From Halobellus sp. LT62 (GTDB lineage: Archaea > Halobacteriota > Halobacteria > Halobacteriales > Haloferacaceae): 64,000 nucleotides of DNA. The translations under genes and the position numbers were made by a program. The notes under the pieces were generated by a model. It did not search any database. It saw only the letters and a list, made by a program, of their open reading frames with translations, and was not told where the DNA came from. Location: positions 682,001 through 746,000 of the forward strand of contig NZ_JAYEZO010000002.1 of the NCBI RefSeq assembly GCF_037031285.1, in the 5' to 3' direction. Positions 1-9,135 of this stretch are shown in pieces. How positions within the stretch are numbered: the stretch's first letter is position 1; each line of letters begins with the position of its first letter.

Positions 1-1019
1 ACCGAATCCTCGCTCATATCGACGATCATATCGACGTGCTCGGCGCTCTCGTTGCGCTCGTTGCCCTCGCCGACGGTCTCCGGGTACGCCGACCCGACGG
101 CCATATGGACGGTATCGCCCATCTTCTCGTCGAAGAGCATATTGTACGTGAACCGGTCGATCGCGCGGTTCATCCCGATTCCGAGTTCGCCGAGGTAGCG
201 CGCGCCCTCGTCGGTCGCGAAGATCCCATCGAGGACTTCCTCGTTTCGCCCCGCGCTGTAGGACTCGACGCGACCGTCCTCGAATCGCACGCGGACGTCC
301 TCGATCTCGCGTCCCTGCCGGTACAGCGGCATATCGAAGTACACCTCGCCGTCGACCTCGTCTCGCACGGGCGCGGTGAACACCTCGCCGCCCGGGAGGT
401 TCTTCTCGCCGAAGTCGTTCAGCGTCTCGTTCCCCGCGAGACTCATCGTCACGTCCGTCTCCTCGCCCGAACGGATGCGGATTTCGTCGGCGTCGTCGAG
501 GATCTCGACCATCCGCTGTTGGTGCTCGCGCTGGGCGTCCCAATCGAGGCTGACGGCGTCCCAGACGAAGTCTTCGTAGGCCTCTGTGCTCATCCCAGCG
601 AGCTGGGCGTTGCCGCTTGTGGGAAACTGCGTGAGACACCACGTCTTCGAGAGCCGCTCTTGGAGCACTGGCTGCATCGCCCGGCGGTACGCCGCGTTGC
701 GCTCGGGGTCGACGTCGGCGGTCTCGGTCGCGTTGACGTCGCCGCGGACGGCGATGTAGGCGTCCATCTCCTCGTACATCGCGAGCAGGTGCTCGGGCGT
801 CTCGAAGTCGCCCTCGCGGTTCCGAAGGAACGCGCGGGTCGCTCGGGAGTCACTGTTGATCGACACCGGGTGTGCGCCGCGCTCTGCGCACTCCTCGTGG
901 AGCGCGACCACCAGATCTTCGGCGGCGGCCGGCGCGCTGATCACGACGCGGTCGCCGGCGTCGATTCCCGTCGAATGGTCGGCGACGATCCGTGCGTGTT
1001 CGCGGATTCGCGGGTCCAT
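1..1019 (-). CDS. M29-family aminopeptidase, C-terminus cut by the window edge
   Basis: The reading frame starts at ATG 1019 and stays open for 339 codons to the left edge, so the C-terminal part is missing. The protein starts MDPRIREHARIVADHS and contains the segments GDRVVISAPAAAEDLV and GEKNLPGGEVFTAP, which are typical of the M29 (AmpS/PepS, thermophilic aminopeptidase) family of metal-dependent cytosolic aminopeptidases of about 360-410 residues. The G-E-x-F-T-A-P segment is the family hallmark and contributes a metal-binding glutamate. The frame closest to the start codon has no signal peptide. It would release N-terminal residues from peptides during turnover. Family confidence is high; substrate preference cannot be read. 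Confidence 0.85.
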   Translation of the reverse strand, partial: MDPRIREHARIVADHSTGIDAGDRVVISAPAAAEDLVVALHEECAERGAHPVSINSDSRATRAFLRNREGDFETPEHLLAMYEEMDAYIAVRGDVNATETADVDPERNAAYRRAMQPVLQERLSKTWCLTQFPTSGNAQLAGMSTEAYEDFVWDAVSLDWDAQREHQQRMVEILDDADEIRIRSGEETDVTMSLAGNETLNDFGEKNLPGGEVFTAPVRDEVDGEVYFDMPLYRQGREIEDVRVRFEDGRVESYSAGRNEEVLDGIFATDEGARYLGELGIGMNRAIDRFTYNMLFDEKMGDTVHMAVGSAYPETVGEGNERNESAEHVDMIVDMSEDS

Positions 1020-1158
1020 ACTCGAAGATCGGCGGTGCGGACCAAACGCCTTTCGCCACGCCGACTGCTGATTTCTGTCGCGGGGGCGGTACTCGAACCT
1101 TGATATGTAGGGCGGTTCGCTTTATGACTCCAGTGCGTTCTTCCGAGAGAGGCACCCT

Positions 1159-1494
1159 ATGATGACCAACCACCCTGATCACCAGCCCGTCGACGACGCC
1201 GACGGCGACTCACTCGTCGATTCGGAAACCGCCGTGTACACTCGTGACCCCGACGAGACTCCTTCCACGAGCGTTATCGAGGCAGTCGCCGAAGCGACCG
1301 GAACCGACGCCATGGCCCTCCCACCGCTCTACGATTCGATCGACACGGACGCGATCGACGATCTCCTCGGCGGACGCTCGGAGCCACGCACCGCCGGGCA
1401 CGTCTGCATCACGTTCCGATTCGCCGACTGCGACGTCGCCGTCTACGCCGACGGGCGGACGATCGTCTCGGAATCGACATCCGAATATCGGTAA
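1159..1494 (+). CDS. HalOD1 output-domain protein
   Basis: A 111-residue acidic soluble protein. After a disordered N-terminus of about 35 residues, the segment SVIEAVAEATGTDAMALPPLYDSID followed by a two-strand end (ITFRFADCDVAVYADG) matches the haloarchaeal HalOD1 domain, a stand-alone output module often encoded near signal-transduction genes. Its molecular activity is not established. ATGs at 1159 and 1162 are both possible starts. It is transcribed alone, between the divergent aminopeptidase and the convergent HTH_10 regulator at 1584-2282, which makes a regulatory role plausible but unproven. Confidence 0.75.
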   Translation: MMTNHPDHQPVDDADGDSLVDSETAVYTRDPDETPSTSVIEAVAEATGTDAMALPPLYDSIDTDAIDDLLGGRSEPRTAGHVCITFRFADCDVAVYADGRTIVSESTSEYR

Positions 1495-1583
1495 TCGCCA
1501 CTGACGCTTCGGTCGGCGGAGTGCCGACTGCGCTCTGGGCGTTGATGAACTCTGGCCGTCGGTGCGCTCTCTCAGTCCGACGC

Positions 1584-2282
1584 CTACTGCGACCCCGCGA
1601 ACAACGTGGTCAGGAGCTTGCGCTCGGCGGCGTGGATGTGCTCCGAGAACGTGGCCGACGTGATCCCGAGTTTTTCGGCGACCGCTTGACCGGTGGTCTC
1701 TCGCGGCCAGTCGTAGTACCCGGCATCGAATGCGGCCTCGATGACCTGTCGCTGTCTGTCGGTCAGGACGTCGTGGAGAATCTGCTGATACCCCGACCGG
1801 GTAAACATCGGCGAAACGCCGTCTTTCTCCCGCTTGCTCGCCAGTTCGACGTCCGGATGCGTCGCGAGGAAGGCGTCGATGATCGGCCTCGGATCGTACT
1901 GCGCTGGGATCTCAGCGACGATTCGCCCCTCGCCGTCCTCGCCGCGAACGGTGCGTGGGAGCGCGCCCAGTTCGGCGAGGTGGTACGCCGGGCAGTCCCC
2001 GGAGACGGTGAACTCGAAGAGGCCGCCGTCCTCGTAGGTACTGAGTAACGCAACATCGGCCGTCTCGTGCTCCGAAGCAAGCGCAGTGATGCGCTCTGGG
2101 TCGACTCCCGTCACGTTAAAGAACTCCGCGTACCGGCCGTCACCGCGATCGATCATCTCGGCGAGCTCGAAGGTACACGATTCGGCCTCCGAGAGCCGGA
2201 CGAACGGGTATCGAGCGCTTCGGAGGGAGAATTCGACTTCCAGCACGGAGTCGTCCCGCTCGCGGTGGGCTTTCTTGGACAT
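1584..2282 (-). CDS. HTH_10 (bacterio-opsin activator type) transcriptional regulator
   Basis: A 232-residue protein in two parts. The N-terminal 155 residues form the conserved haloarchaeal sensory-like domain found upstream of HTH_10. The C-terminal 65 residues contain LTDRQRQVIEAAFDAGYYDWPRE and then VAEKLGITSATFSEHIHAAERK, which is the HTH_10 DNA-binding domain first named in the bacterio-opsin activator Bat. No PAS, GAF or receiver domain is fused, so its signal is unknown. It probably binds promoters directly. The target genes cannot be read from position, since the neighbours are unrelated in function. Confidence 0.87.
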   Translation of the reverse strand: MSKKAHRERDDSVLEVEFSLRSARYPFVRLSEAESCTFELAEMIDRGDGRYAEFFNVTGVDPERITALASEHETADVALLSTYEDGGLFEFTVSGDCPAYHLAELGALPRTVRGEDGEGRIVAEIPAQYDPRPIIDAFLATHPDVELASKREKDGVSPMFTRSGYQQILHDVLTDRQRQVIEAAFDAGYYDWPRETTGQAVAEKLGITSATFSEHIHAAERKLLTTLFAGSQ

Positions 2283-2381
2283 CGCTGCTCCCCTGGTACT
2301 ACCTCGTTTTCGGCTATGAAGGTTTGGTGCGAGGAAGATTTGGTGCGAGCGGCTCCAATCGTCGCCGACGCCACCGGCGGA

Positions 2382-2945
2382 CTACTTCGACCAGTCGCGC
2401 TCGCCGGCGTGAACGGCGGTTTCGAGCCAGTTCTCTTCGGGCGGGAGCGGACACGAGAACGCCTCGCTGAACGCGCAAAATGGCGTGTACGCGAGGTTGA
2501 AGTCGACGACGACGCTCTCATCGTCGGCGAGACCTCCGTCGGGGTGCAGCTCCAGATAGCGACCACCGCGGTATGTCTCCTGCCCGGTCGTCTTGTCGCG
2601 GAACGGGACGAAGATCGGTTCGTCGGCATCCTCGGGGCGCTGTTTGTACCCGTGGAGCCGACGCTGTTGATCGTCGTCGTCGAACGCGAACTCGAAGGTG
2701 ACGACGCGAACGTACCGGAGCTCCTCGCCGGTGTTCGTCTCCATCGGAACGGGTTCGGGATCATCGTGTTTCGTGACGCCCGCCTCGACGCGGTAGGCGG
2801 GGTCCGGTTCGAAGTAGTCTAAGCCGTCGAACCCCTCTCTATCCGCCGGCGGTATCGGCGACTGCGAGTGCGAGCCGAAGAAGTCGTCTTTCTCTCGGCG
2901 GTTCGCGCGGAGCGTCTCGACGTAGTCGTCGTCGGCTTCGGTCAT
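2382..2945 (-). CDS. DUF1684 family protein
   Basis: A 187-residue protein without signal peptide or membrane segment. The order of conserved blocks is that of DUF1684: an N-terminal R-x-x-K-D-x-F-F (RREKDDFFGSHSQSP), a central FVPFRDKTTGQETYRGGRYL, and a C-terminal VDFNLAYTPFCAFSEAFSCPLPP. The Y-x-P-x-C segment is the most conserved part of the family. No enzymatic activity is established for this family as far as I know. It lies 99 nt upstream of the HTH_10 gene on the same strand and may be cotranscribed with it. Confidence 0.85.
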   Translation of the reverse strand: MTEADDDYVETLRANRREKDDFFGSHSQSPIPPADREGFDGLDYFEPDPAYRVEAGVTKHDDPEPVPMETNTGEELRYVRVVTFEFAFDDDDQQRRLHGYKQRPEDADEPIFVPFRDKTTGQETYRGGRYLELHPDGGLADDESVVVDFNLAYTPFCAFSEAFSCPLPPEENWLETAVHAGERDWSK

Positions 2946-3059
2946 ACTCGGTCAATTCACGCCGCGCCGTAACGTTTGACGGTTCGCGCCGGTGCGGTTT
3001 GATGGGTCGCACCGCACGGTTTGACACTCCGCCTCGGCACGTCCGCTTCTGCGGACTGC

Positions 3060-3344
3060 CTACGGAACGGCGTCGCCGCCGCGGTTCCCGTAGCCGTGTC
3101 CCAGCAGGAGTGCGACGACGTTCGCTCCGAGGAGCGCGAGAAAGACGGTCGGTTCGCTCCCTTCGAGCCCGCCGAGGAGCAGCGGCACGTACAGGAAGGG
3201 GAGGGTGACCGCCGTCCAGAACGCGACGAACCGGAGCGGGGCGGCGAGGGCGGTTATCGAGGGCGCGACGGTCGACGACGCTGTGAGTCGTTCGCGAGCG
3301 CTGGCGACGCGCTCGGAGCCGAAGAGGTCATGTAAGTTCGACAT
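3060..3344 (-). CDS. Small membrane protein, two predicted helices
   Basis: I do not recognise this 94-residue protein. ATG 3344 (MSNLHDLFG) is preferred over the upstream start at 3428, because the extra 28 residues (MNGRESTPTLG onward) look like untranslated leader. Residues 36-59 (LRFVAFWTAVTLPFLYVPLLLGG) and 66-82 (VFLALLGANVVALLLG) are hydrophobic and make two membrane segments, with a short soluble N-terminus rich in S, A and R. The tail GYGNRGGDAVP is hydrophilic. Codon use is the same as in its neighbours. Function unknown. Confidence 0.65.
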   Translation of the reverse strand: MSNLHDLFGSERVASARERLTASSTVAPSITALAAPLRFVAFWTAVTLPFLYVPLLLGGLEGSEPTVFLALLGANVVALLLGHGYGNRGGDAVP

Positions 3345-3648
3345 AACGGGGGGATTCTCCATATTGGACTCACGGCGGTATCCCTCATATAGCCGCCCGA
3401 GCGTTGGCGTCGATTCACGTCCGTTCACGGCGTCGAAACGGCGTTAGGCACCTGATTTCGACGCGATTAACGGCGTCGATATCGTTTATCGCGCCCGCTA
3501 ACGCTTTTTCACGTTTATTGTCATATATTCGACTATATCGGACGCACACGACGTCGCAACCGTCTCGTCTGTCGACGCGTGATGTGCTCCCATCCGTCGA
3601 AGCGACGTGCAGTCCAGCGGCTTTTTGTGGTGCGGGGATAAGTCCTCA

Positions 3649-4269
3649 ATGTCTATGACAGACGACGACGTCCCGACGGCGCGGTCGGTCGACAGCAACC
3701 TCTTTATCACGGTTTCGGGACCGCCGGGCTGCGGCGCGACGACCCTCTGTGATGGGCTGTCGGCCGCGCTCGACTGCGGGTACGTCTCCGGTGGGGACAT
3801 CTTCCGCGAGCTCGCCGACGATCGGGATATGTCCCTGTCGCAGCTCATCGCGAAAACCGACGAGACCGACGAGATCGACCGCGCGCTGGACCGTCGCCTC
3901 CGAACGATCGCCGAAAAGTGGGGCGCGGCGAACAAGCCGTTCATCCTCGAATCCCGGCTGGCGGGCTGGCTCGCCGGCAACCGCGCGGACCTCCGGATCT
4001 GGCTCGACGCTCCCGAGGAAGTGCGCGTCTCGCGAACGCGGGACCGCGAGGAGATGGAAGCGGAGATGCGCGTCCGCGAGGTCAGCGAGGCCGGCCGGTA
4101 CAAGTCGTATTACGACGTCGACGTCTCCGATCAGTCGTTCTACGACCTCTCGGTCAACACCGCACGCTGGAGCCCCGCGGCGACCTTGGAGATGATCCTC
4201 ACCGCCATCGAGGAGTACGATCCGGAGGTCGACGAGGGCGCGTTCCGGACGAAAGACATCGAGCTTTAA
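3649..4269 (+). CDS. Cytidylate-kinase-like P-loop protein with altered Walker A
   Basis: A 206-residue protein with the archaeal CMP kinase layout: P-loop near residue 19, VSGGDIFRELA at about 45, ESRLAGWLAG at about 100, R-rich lid (DREEMEAEMRVRE) and a C-terminal YDLSVNTARW. The P-loop reads GPPGCGATTL, so the invariant lysine of GxxxxGK[ST] is alanine. Genuine archaeal Cmk proteins have GPPGSGKST. The protein is otherwise full-length and intact. It may therefore be a nucleotide-binding or regulatory paralogue rather than an active kinase, and a normal cmk should exist elsewhere in the genome. ATG 3649 (MSMTDDD) or 3655 is the likely start; the 14 residues upstream look non-coding. Confidence 0.75.
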   Translation: MSMTDDDVPTARSVDSNLFITVSGPPGCGATTLCDGLSAALDCGYVSGGDIFRELADDRDMSLSQLIAKTDETDEIDRALDRRLRTIAEKWGAANKPFILESRLAGWLAGNRADLRIWLDAPEEVRVSRTRDREEMEAEMRVREVSEAGRYKSYYDVDVSDQSFYDLSVNTARWSPAATLEMILTAIEEYDPEVDEGAFRTKDIEL

Positions 4270-4298
4270 CGGCCAGTTACCGAGCGATGGGGCCCGTG

Positions 4299-5228
4299 CT
4301 ACGGTCGCGACACCATCTTCCGGAGCCGCGGCACCTCCGCGCGGATCGCCCGGCGCTTGAGGAGGAGAAAGCCGACGAAGATGACGACGAAGCCGACGAC
4401 GGTGAAGGCGGTCGGCACCTCGTCGAGGACGACCCAGCCCGCGAGCGCCGCGAAGACCGGCGCGACGTAGGAGACGAGATTTATTTCTATCGCGCCCAGC
4501 CGATCGAGCAGATCGAAGTAGATGAGGAAGCCGAGCGCGCTCGCGACGAGGGAGAGATACGCCAGCGCCGCCACCGACTCGACCGTCCAGACGGCGTCGG
4601 CCATCGACTCGCCCATCCCGGCGCTCACGCCGTGCATAATGAGCGCGCCGCCGATCATCGACCACGCCTCCATCGTCTCGATCGGGATATCGGCGTCGAC
4701 GCGGCGGGTGAGCACAGAGCCGAGTGCGAACGCCGCCGCCGCGCCGAAGATCAGGAGCTTCGCGACCGCGCCGCCCGTCAAGAGGTTGTTCGGATCGGGG
4801 TTCGAGAGGATCACCACGCCGACGAGGCCCAGCAGTAGCCCGGCGACCCCGACGGCCGTGAGCCGCTCGTCGGGGAGAAACAGACGCGCGAATCCGCTCG
4901 TCAGGACGGGGCTGAGGCTCACGATGACCGCCGCCGCCGCCGAGGTGACGGCCGGGTCGGTCTCGCCGATGAAAAGCAGCGTGTGATAGCCGGCGATGAG
5001 CAGCGTCGCGCCGATGGCGACGACGGTCCACTGCGCTCGGGTCCGCGGGAGCGGGTCGTCGGTGGCGTAGAACGCGTACGCGAGCATCAGCACGCCCGCG
5101 ATGTCGTAGCGGAGCGCGGCGAAGAGCACCGGCGGGATGTACGCCAGTCCGGCCTTGATGGCCATGAAGGCCGACCCCCACGCCGCGGCGAGGAGGGCGA
5201 ATAAGAGGAGATTTCGGTACCGAGTCAC
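4299..5228 (-). CDS. EamA/DMT-family transporter
   Basis: A 309-residue protein of about ten hydrophobic helices in two homologous halves, each with the EamA pattern: first half LAAAWGSAFMAIKAGL, second half AAAFALGSVLTRRV and LASALGFLIYFDLLDRLGA. These drug/metabolite transporters export amino acids, nucleobases or other small metabolites across the cytoplasmic membrane; the substrate cannot be read here. The start at 5228 (MTRYRNLLLF) leads directly into the first helix. It faces the kinase-like gene tail to tail with a 29-nt gap. Confidence 0.88.
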   Translation of the reverse strand: MTRYRNLLLFALLAAAWGSAFMAIKAGLAYIPPVLFAALRYDIAGVLMLAYAFYATDDPLPRTRAQWTVVAIGATLLIAGYHTLLFIGETDPAVTSAAAAVIVSLSPVLTSGFARLFLPDERLTAVGVAGLLLGLVGVVILSNPDPNNLLTGGAVAKLLIFGAAAAFALGSVLTRRVDADIPIETMEAWSMIGGALIMHGVSAGMGESMADAVWTVESVAALAYLSLVASALGFLIYFDLLDRLGAIEINLVSYVAPVFAALAGWVVLDEVPTAFTVVGFVVIFVGFLLLKRRAIRAEVPRLRKMVSRP

Positions 5229-5322
5229 AGCGAAACTGTCGCGGCGGTCGTCCTGAACGTTTCGTTACGACGACGCGTTCGGTGGGCGACTCGAGCGCTT
5301 CAGACGCTCGCTCTCGCGATGC

Positions 5323-5844
5323 TCACTCGGCGTCGCCCGCTCGCCGCTGGTCACGAACCGCTCGGATGACGTCCTGCCGGGCGACGATCCCGACGAGTTC
5401 CCCGCCGTCGACGACCGGCAACCGGTTGATGTCGCGCTCCTCGTCGGCGAGGAGGTCGAGGATCTCGTCCAGCGACGCGTCGGGTGCGACGGTGACGACG
5501 TCGGCGGTCATCACCTTCCGAATCGGTTTGCTCGTGTTCCGCAGCAGGTCGATCCCGAGGTCGAGGTCGTCCCACGAGACGTCGACCGCGTAGGTGAGCG
5601 TCTCGAGGAACGGCGGGAAGCCGACCGGGATCCACAGCGTCCGGTCTTTCGTCTGGAACAGTTCGACGAGGTCGTGTTGGGTGACGATCCCGACCACCCC
5701 GCCGCCGTCGTCGACGACGGGAAAGCCGTTGAAGTCCGCGCGGGCGAGGCGACCGAGCACCTCGCTCACGTCGTCGTCGGGAGAGACGGTCTCGACGTCC
5801 GTCGTCATCAGATCACGCGCTGTCAGCGATGTGATATTCGCCAT
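5323..5844 (-). CDS. Twin CBS-domain protein
   Basis: A 173-residue cytosolic protein made only of a CBS pair. CBS1 is about residues 8-63 (ARDLMTTDVETVSPDDDV, FNGFPVVDDGGGVVGIVTQHDL) and CBS2 about 108-168 (VMTADVVTVAPDASLDEILDLL, INRLPVVDGGELVGIVARQDV). A loop of about 40 residues with VGFPPFLETLTYAVD separates them. Such stand-alone pairs bind adenosine nucleotides or S-adenosylmethionine and usually act on partner proteins. The partner is unknown, and the neighbouring RNase H gene (divergent) gives no clue. Confidence 0.88.
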   Translation of the reverse strand: MANITSLTARDLMTTDVETVSPDDDVSEVLGRLARADFNGFPVVDDGGGVVGIVTQHDLVELFQTKDRTLWIPVGFPPFLETLTYAVDVSWDDLDLGIDLLRNTSKPIRKVMTADVVTVAPDASLDEILDLLADEERDINRLPVVDGGELVGIVARQDVIRAVRDQRRAGDAE

Positions 5845-5963
5845 AGCCGACCTTCGTCGTCCGGCGGCCTAACGATTGTGGCGATGTAACTCGATAGCGT
5901 TCCGACAGACTGCGGCACCCTCGGCTGAGATATCTTTATGATCGTCCGCCGATTAGCGATGGT

Positions 5964-6641
5964 ATGGCCGCTCACGGCCGTCCGACCCTCCGTGACCTGT
6001 TCGACGACTCGCCGACCCCACACATCGCGCACCCGCCGCGCACTCATCACCGACACTTCTACGTCGCGACCGACGGGTCCTATCGCCGGAACGGCGGCGA
6101 CGGCGGCCTCGGCGTCGTCATCGAGACGCGGGGCGGAACGCGCGTCGCGCGGGTCTCGCTTCCCGACGTCCCCCCGAACAACAACGTCGCGGAGTACCGC
6201 GCGCTGCACCTCGGTCTCGACGTGCTCGCGGCCCGGGCACCGAAACACGCGCGCGTCGGCGTCCTCGTCGACCACGACGATCTCGCGGCCGCGATCAACG
6301 GCGAGGTGTTGGTCGACGCGAGTGGGGACACCGGCTGGCGACCGGGTGACGGGCCCCGGATTCCCGCCGGTAGCGAGTCACACTGGCGCGGTATCCGGGC
6401 GCGCATCGCGGGGTTCGCCGAACTGCGGGCGGCGCGGATCGACAGTCGGGACAACCCCGCGCACCCGCTCGCGAACGCGCCGGAGGCCTACGCCCACGTG
6501 AACCGCAGTGCGGACCGCTGCATTCTCCCGGATCCGACCGACGGCGTCGACAACGTGACCGGCCCGACGGGTGCGGACGCCGAGAGCGCCGATCCGCAGT
6601 TCCCGCCGCCGTCGCGGTTCGAGGGTCGCGCGAGCGATTAG
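5964..6641 (+). CDS. rnhA: RNase H type 1-like protein
   Basis: A 225-residue soluble protein. The RNase H fold spans roughly residues 32-180. Visible catalytic acids are Asp in YVATDGSYR, Glu in NNNVAEYRALHLGLDVL and Asp in LVDHDDLAAAING, with a late acidic position in IDSRDNPAHPLAN. The pattern D...E...D with NN-x-A-E-Y matches the RNase HI group that cleaves RNA in RNA/DNA hybrids. About 40 residues at each end are extensions; the C-terminal tail from about residue 185 is acidic and probably disordered. The start at 5964 was chosen for coding character and a nearby AT-rich stretch (atatctttatga at 5931). Confidence 0.8.
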   Translation: MAAHGRPTLRDLFDDSPTPHIAHPPRTHHRHFYVATDGSYRRNGGDGGLGVVIETRGGTRVARVSLPDVPPNNNVAEYRALHLGLDVLAARAPKHARVGVLVDHDDLAAAINGEVLVDASGDTGWRPGDGPRIPAGSESHWRGIRARIAGFAELRAARIDSRDNPAHPLANAPEAYAHVNRSADRCILPDPTDGVDNVTGPTGADAESADPQFPPPSRFEGRASD

Positions 6642-6690
6642 CGGATACGACCGCAAAGCGAAAGCGAAACGATCGAAACCGAGCGGACTC

Positions 6691-8934
6691 TCACTCTTGG
6701 GCGTCGACGACGGCGACCCCCGCGAGGTTGACGATGTCCTTCACTTCGTCGCCGCGCTGGAGGACGTGCACGGGTTTGTCCATCCCGACGAGCATCGGGC
6801 CGATGGCCTCCGCGCCGCCGAGGCGCTGCAGCAGCTTGTAGCCGATGTTGCCCGCTTCGAGGTTCGGGAAGACGAGGACGTTCGCGGGCTCGTCGAGCTG
6901 TGAGAACTCGTAGGTGCCTTCGAGGATGTCCTCGACGACGGCGGTGTCGGCCTGCATCTCGCCGTCGACCGGGAAATCGACCTCGCTGTCGCCGTGGAGC
7001 GTCGAGACGGCGTCGCGGATCTTGCGCGTCCCCGCGTTGTCGACACTGCCGAAGTTCGAGTACGACAGCATCGCCGCGCGCGGTTCGACGTTGAACCGGC
7101 GTGCGAGTTCGGCGGTGTGTTTGGTGATCTCCGCGAGCACGTCGGAGTCGGGATCGAGGTTGACCGTCGTGTCGGCCGCGAAGATGATGCGATTCTTGAA
7201 CGTCAGCAGGTAGACCCCGGCCGCGTAATCGGCCTCGGGCGCGGTGCCGATGATCGATAGTGGCGGGCGCAGTGCCGAAGGGTAGTGGTGCGTCAGCCCC
7301 GTCAGCATCGCGTCGGCGTCGCCCTGCTCGACCATCACGCTGGCGAAGAAGTTGCTGTCGCCGCGGATCAGCTCGTGGGCCTCGTTCTTCGTGATGCCCT
7401 CGCGCTGTCGCAGCTCGTAGAGGCGATCGGCGTAGTGGTCCCAATCGCCGCTGCGCGGGTCGACGATCTCGGGGTCGAAATCCAGCCCGAGCGATTCGGC
7501 CGTCCGCTGGATCTTCTTCGCGTTCCCGACGAGAACCGGGTTGGCGATCCCCTGCTCTTGCATCTGGTAGGCCGCGCGGATGATCTTCTCGTCGCCGCCC
7601 TCCGAGAGCGCGACCCGTTTGGGATCGGACTTCGCCTTGTTGAGGACGACGCGCATCATCTCGCGGGACTTCCCGAGTCGGGCCTCCAGCCGTTCCTCGT
7701 AGGCGTCGGGGTCGACCTCGGTGCGCGCACAGCCCGAGTCCATCGCCGCCTCGGCGACGGCGGGCGCGACGGTGAAGAGCACCCGCGGGTCGAGCGGCTT
7801 CGGGATGACGTAGTCGGGGCCGAACTGCAGCGGCTGGTCGCCGTAGGCCTTCACGACCGCGTCGGGGACGTCCTGTCGCGCGAGATCGGCGAGCGCCTCA
7901 GCCGCCGCGCGCTTCATCTCCTCGTTGATCTCCGTCGCGCGCACGTCGAGCGCGCCGCGGAAGATGAACGGGAACCCGAGGACGTTGTTCACCTGATTCG
8001 GGTAATCGGATCGCCCGGTCGCCATGATGACCGTGTCGTCGCGTGCGGCCTTCGCGTCCTCGTAGGTGATCTCGGGATCGGGGTTGGCCATCGCGAAGAC
8101 GATCGGGTTCTCGGCCATCGACGCGACCATCTCTTGGGAGACGATCCCGCCGACGGAGAGGCCGACGAACACGTCTGCGCCTTCGAGCGCGTCTTCGAGC
8201 GTGTCGTCGTCGGTGTCGGCGGCGAACTCCGCTTTGAACTCGTTGAGGTCCTCGCGGTCGGTGCCGATGACGCCCGAGGAGTCGCACATTACGATGTTCT
8301 CGCGCTCGACGCCCAGCGAAGTGTAGAAGCGGGCGGTCGCGATCGCGGAGGCCCCGGCACCGGAGAAGACGACGTCGAGGTCCGAAAGTTCCTTGTCGAC
8401 GACGTCGGCCGCGTTCAACAGCGCCGCGCCGGAGATGATCGCCGTGCCGTGCTGATCGTCGTGGAAGACGGGGATGTCGACCTCCGACCGCAACCGTGAC
8501 TCGATCTCGAAGCACTCGGGCGCTTTGATGTCCTCGAGGTTGATGCCGCCGAAGGTCGGCTCCATCGCGCGCACGGTGTCGACGATCTCGTCGGGGTCCT
8601 CCAGATCGAGTTCGATGTCGAAGACGTCGATGTCGGCGAAGCGCTTGAACAGGACACCCTTCCCCTCCATCACTGGTTTCGACGCCTGCGCGCCGATGTT
8701 ACCCAGTCCGAGCACGGCGCTGCCGTTCGAGACGACGCCGACGAGGTTCCCCTTCGCCGTGTACTCGTATGCGCGCGCGGGATCGGCGTCGATGTCGCGG
8801 CACGGCGCGGCGACCCCGGGAGAGTACGCGAGTGACAGGTCGCGCTGGGTGTTCGTCGGCTTCGTCGTCGAGATCTCGATCTTGCCGGGCGGCTCCTCGC
8901 GGTGATACTCTCTCGCGTCGTCGTCTAGTCCCAT
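6691..8934 (-). CDS. maeB: Malic enzyme fused to phosphotransacetylase-like domain
   Basis: A 747-residue MaeB-type enzyme that oxidatively decarboxylates malate to pyruvate with NAD(P). Residues 1-430 are the malic enzyme: YSPGVAAPC near 37, [20 protein letters not shown] (malate and metal site), [16 protein letters not shown] (dinucleotide fold) and [11 protein letters not shown]. Residues 430-747 form a phosphotransacetylase-like module ([35 protein letters not shown]), which in this class is allosteric and binds acetyl-CoA rather than catalysing. The length matches complete MaeB proteins. It joins the TCA cycle to pyruvate and supplies reducing power. Confidence 0.93.
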   Translation of the reverse strand: MGLDDDAREYHREEPPGKIEISTTKPTNTQRDLSLAYSPGVAAPCRDIDADPARAYEYTAKGNLVGVVSNGSAVLGLGNIGAQASKPVMEGKGVLFKRFADIDVFDIELDLEDPDEIVDTVRAMEPTFGGINLEDIKAPECFEIESRLRSEVDIPVFHDDQHGTAIISGAALLNAADVVDKELSDLDVVFSGAGASAIATARFYTSLGVERENIVMCDSSGVIGTDREDLNEFKAEFAADTDDDTLEDALEGADVFVGLSVGGIVSQEMVASMAENPIVFAMANPDPEITYEDAKAARDDTVIMATGRSDYPNQVNNVLGFPFIFRGALDVRATEINEEMKRAAAEALADLARQDVPDAVVKAYGDQPLQFGPDYVIPKPLDPRVLFTVAPAVAEAAMDSGCARTEVDPDAYEERLEARLGKSREMMRVVLNKAKSDPKRVALSEGGDEKIIRAAYQMQEQGIANPVLVGNAKKIQRTAESLGLDFDPEIVDPRSGDWDHYADRLYELRQREGITKNEAHELIRGDSNFFASVMVEQGDADAMLTGLTHHYPSALRPPLSIIGTAPEADYAAGVYLLTFKNRIIFAADTTVNLDPDSDVLAEITKHTAELARRFNVEPRAAMLSYSNFGSVDNAGTRKIRDAVSTLHGDSEVDFPVDGEMQADTAVVEDILEGTYEFSQLDEPANVLVFPNLEAGNIGYKLLQRLGGAEAIGPMLVGMDKPVHVLQRGDEVKDIVNLAGVAVVDAQE

Positions 8935-8969
8935 AGCGGCGGCTTCCTCACCGGCACAAAAAAAGCTAT

Positions 8970-8991
8970 CTGTCGAATCCTCATTCGACAG
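8970..8991. promoter_or_regulatory. Perfect 8-bp inverted repeat between maeB and ctaA
   Basis: CTGTCGAA, a 6-nt spacer, then TTCGACAG lie 36-57 bp upstream of the maeB start codon, beside an A-rich tract (cacaaaaaaagc). In a divergent intergenic region this could be an operator or a DNA hairpin. No regulator is linked, so the role is a guess. Confidence 0.35.
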
Positions 8992-9135
8992 ACGACGAAC
9001 TAGCGTTCGACGTTGAAACTATAGTAGCGTCCGACGTCGACTCTTCGGATCGATCTACGCACGGAACGGTCGTCTAGTCCCAACGAGTTACCTCCGAAAG
9101 AGCGATTCAAGTAGCTCCGCCCCCGACGTGCGCGT

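Noticed and set aside
3646-5181. 511-residue minus-strand ORF spanning the kinase-like and EamA genes
   Set aside because: Arg- and Pro-rich without family features, and it overlaps two well-supported genes. This is typical antisense noise in GC-rich DNA.
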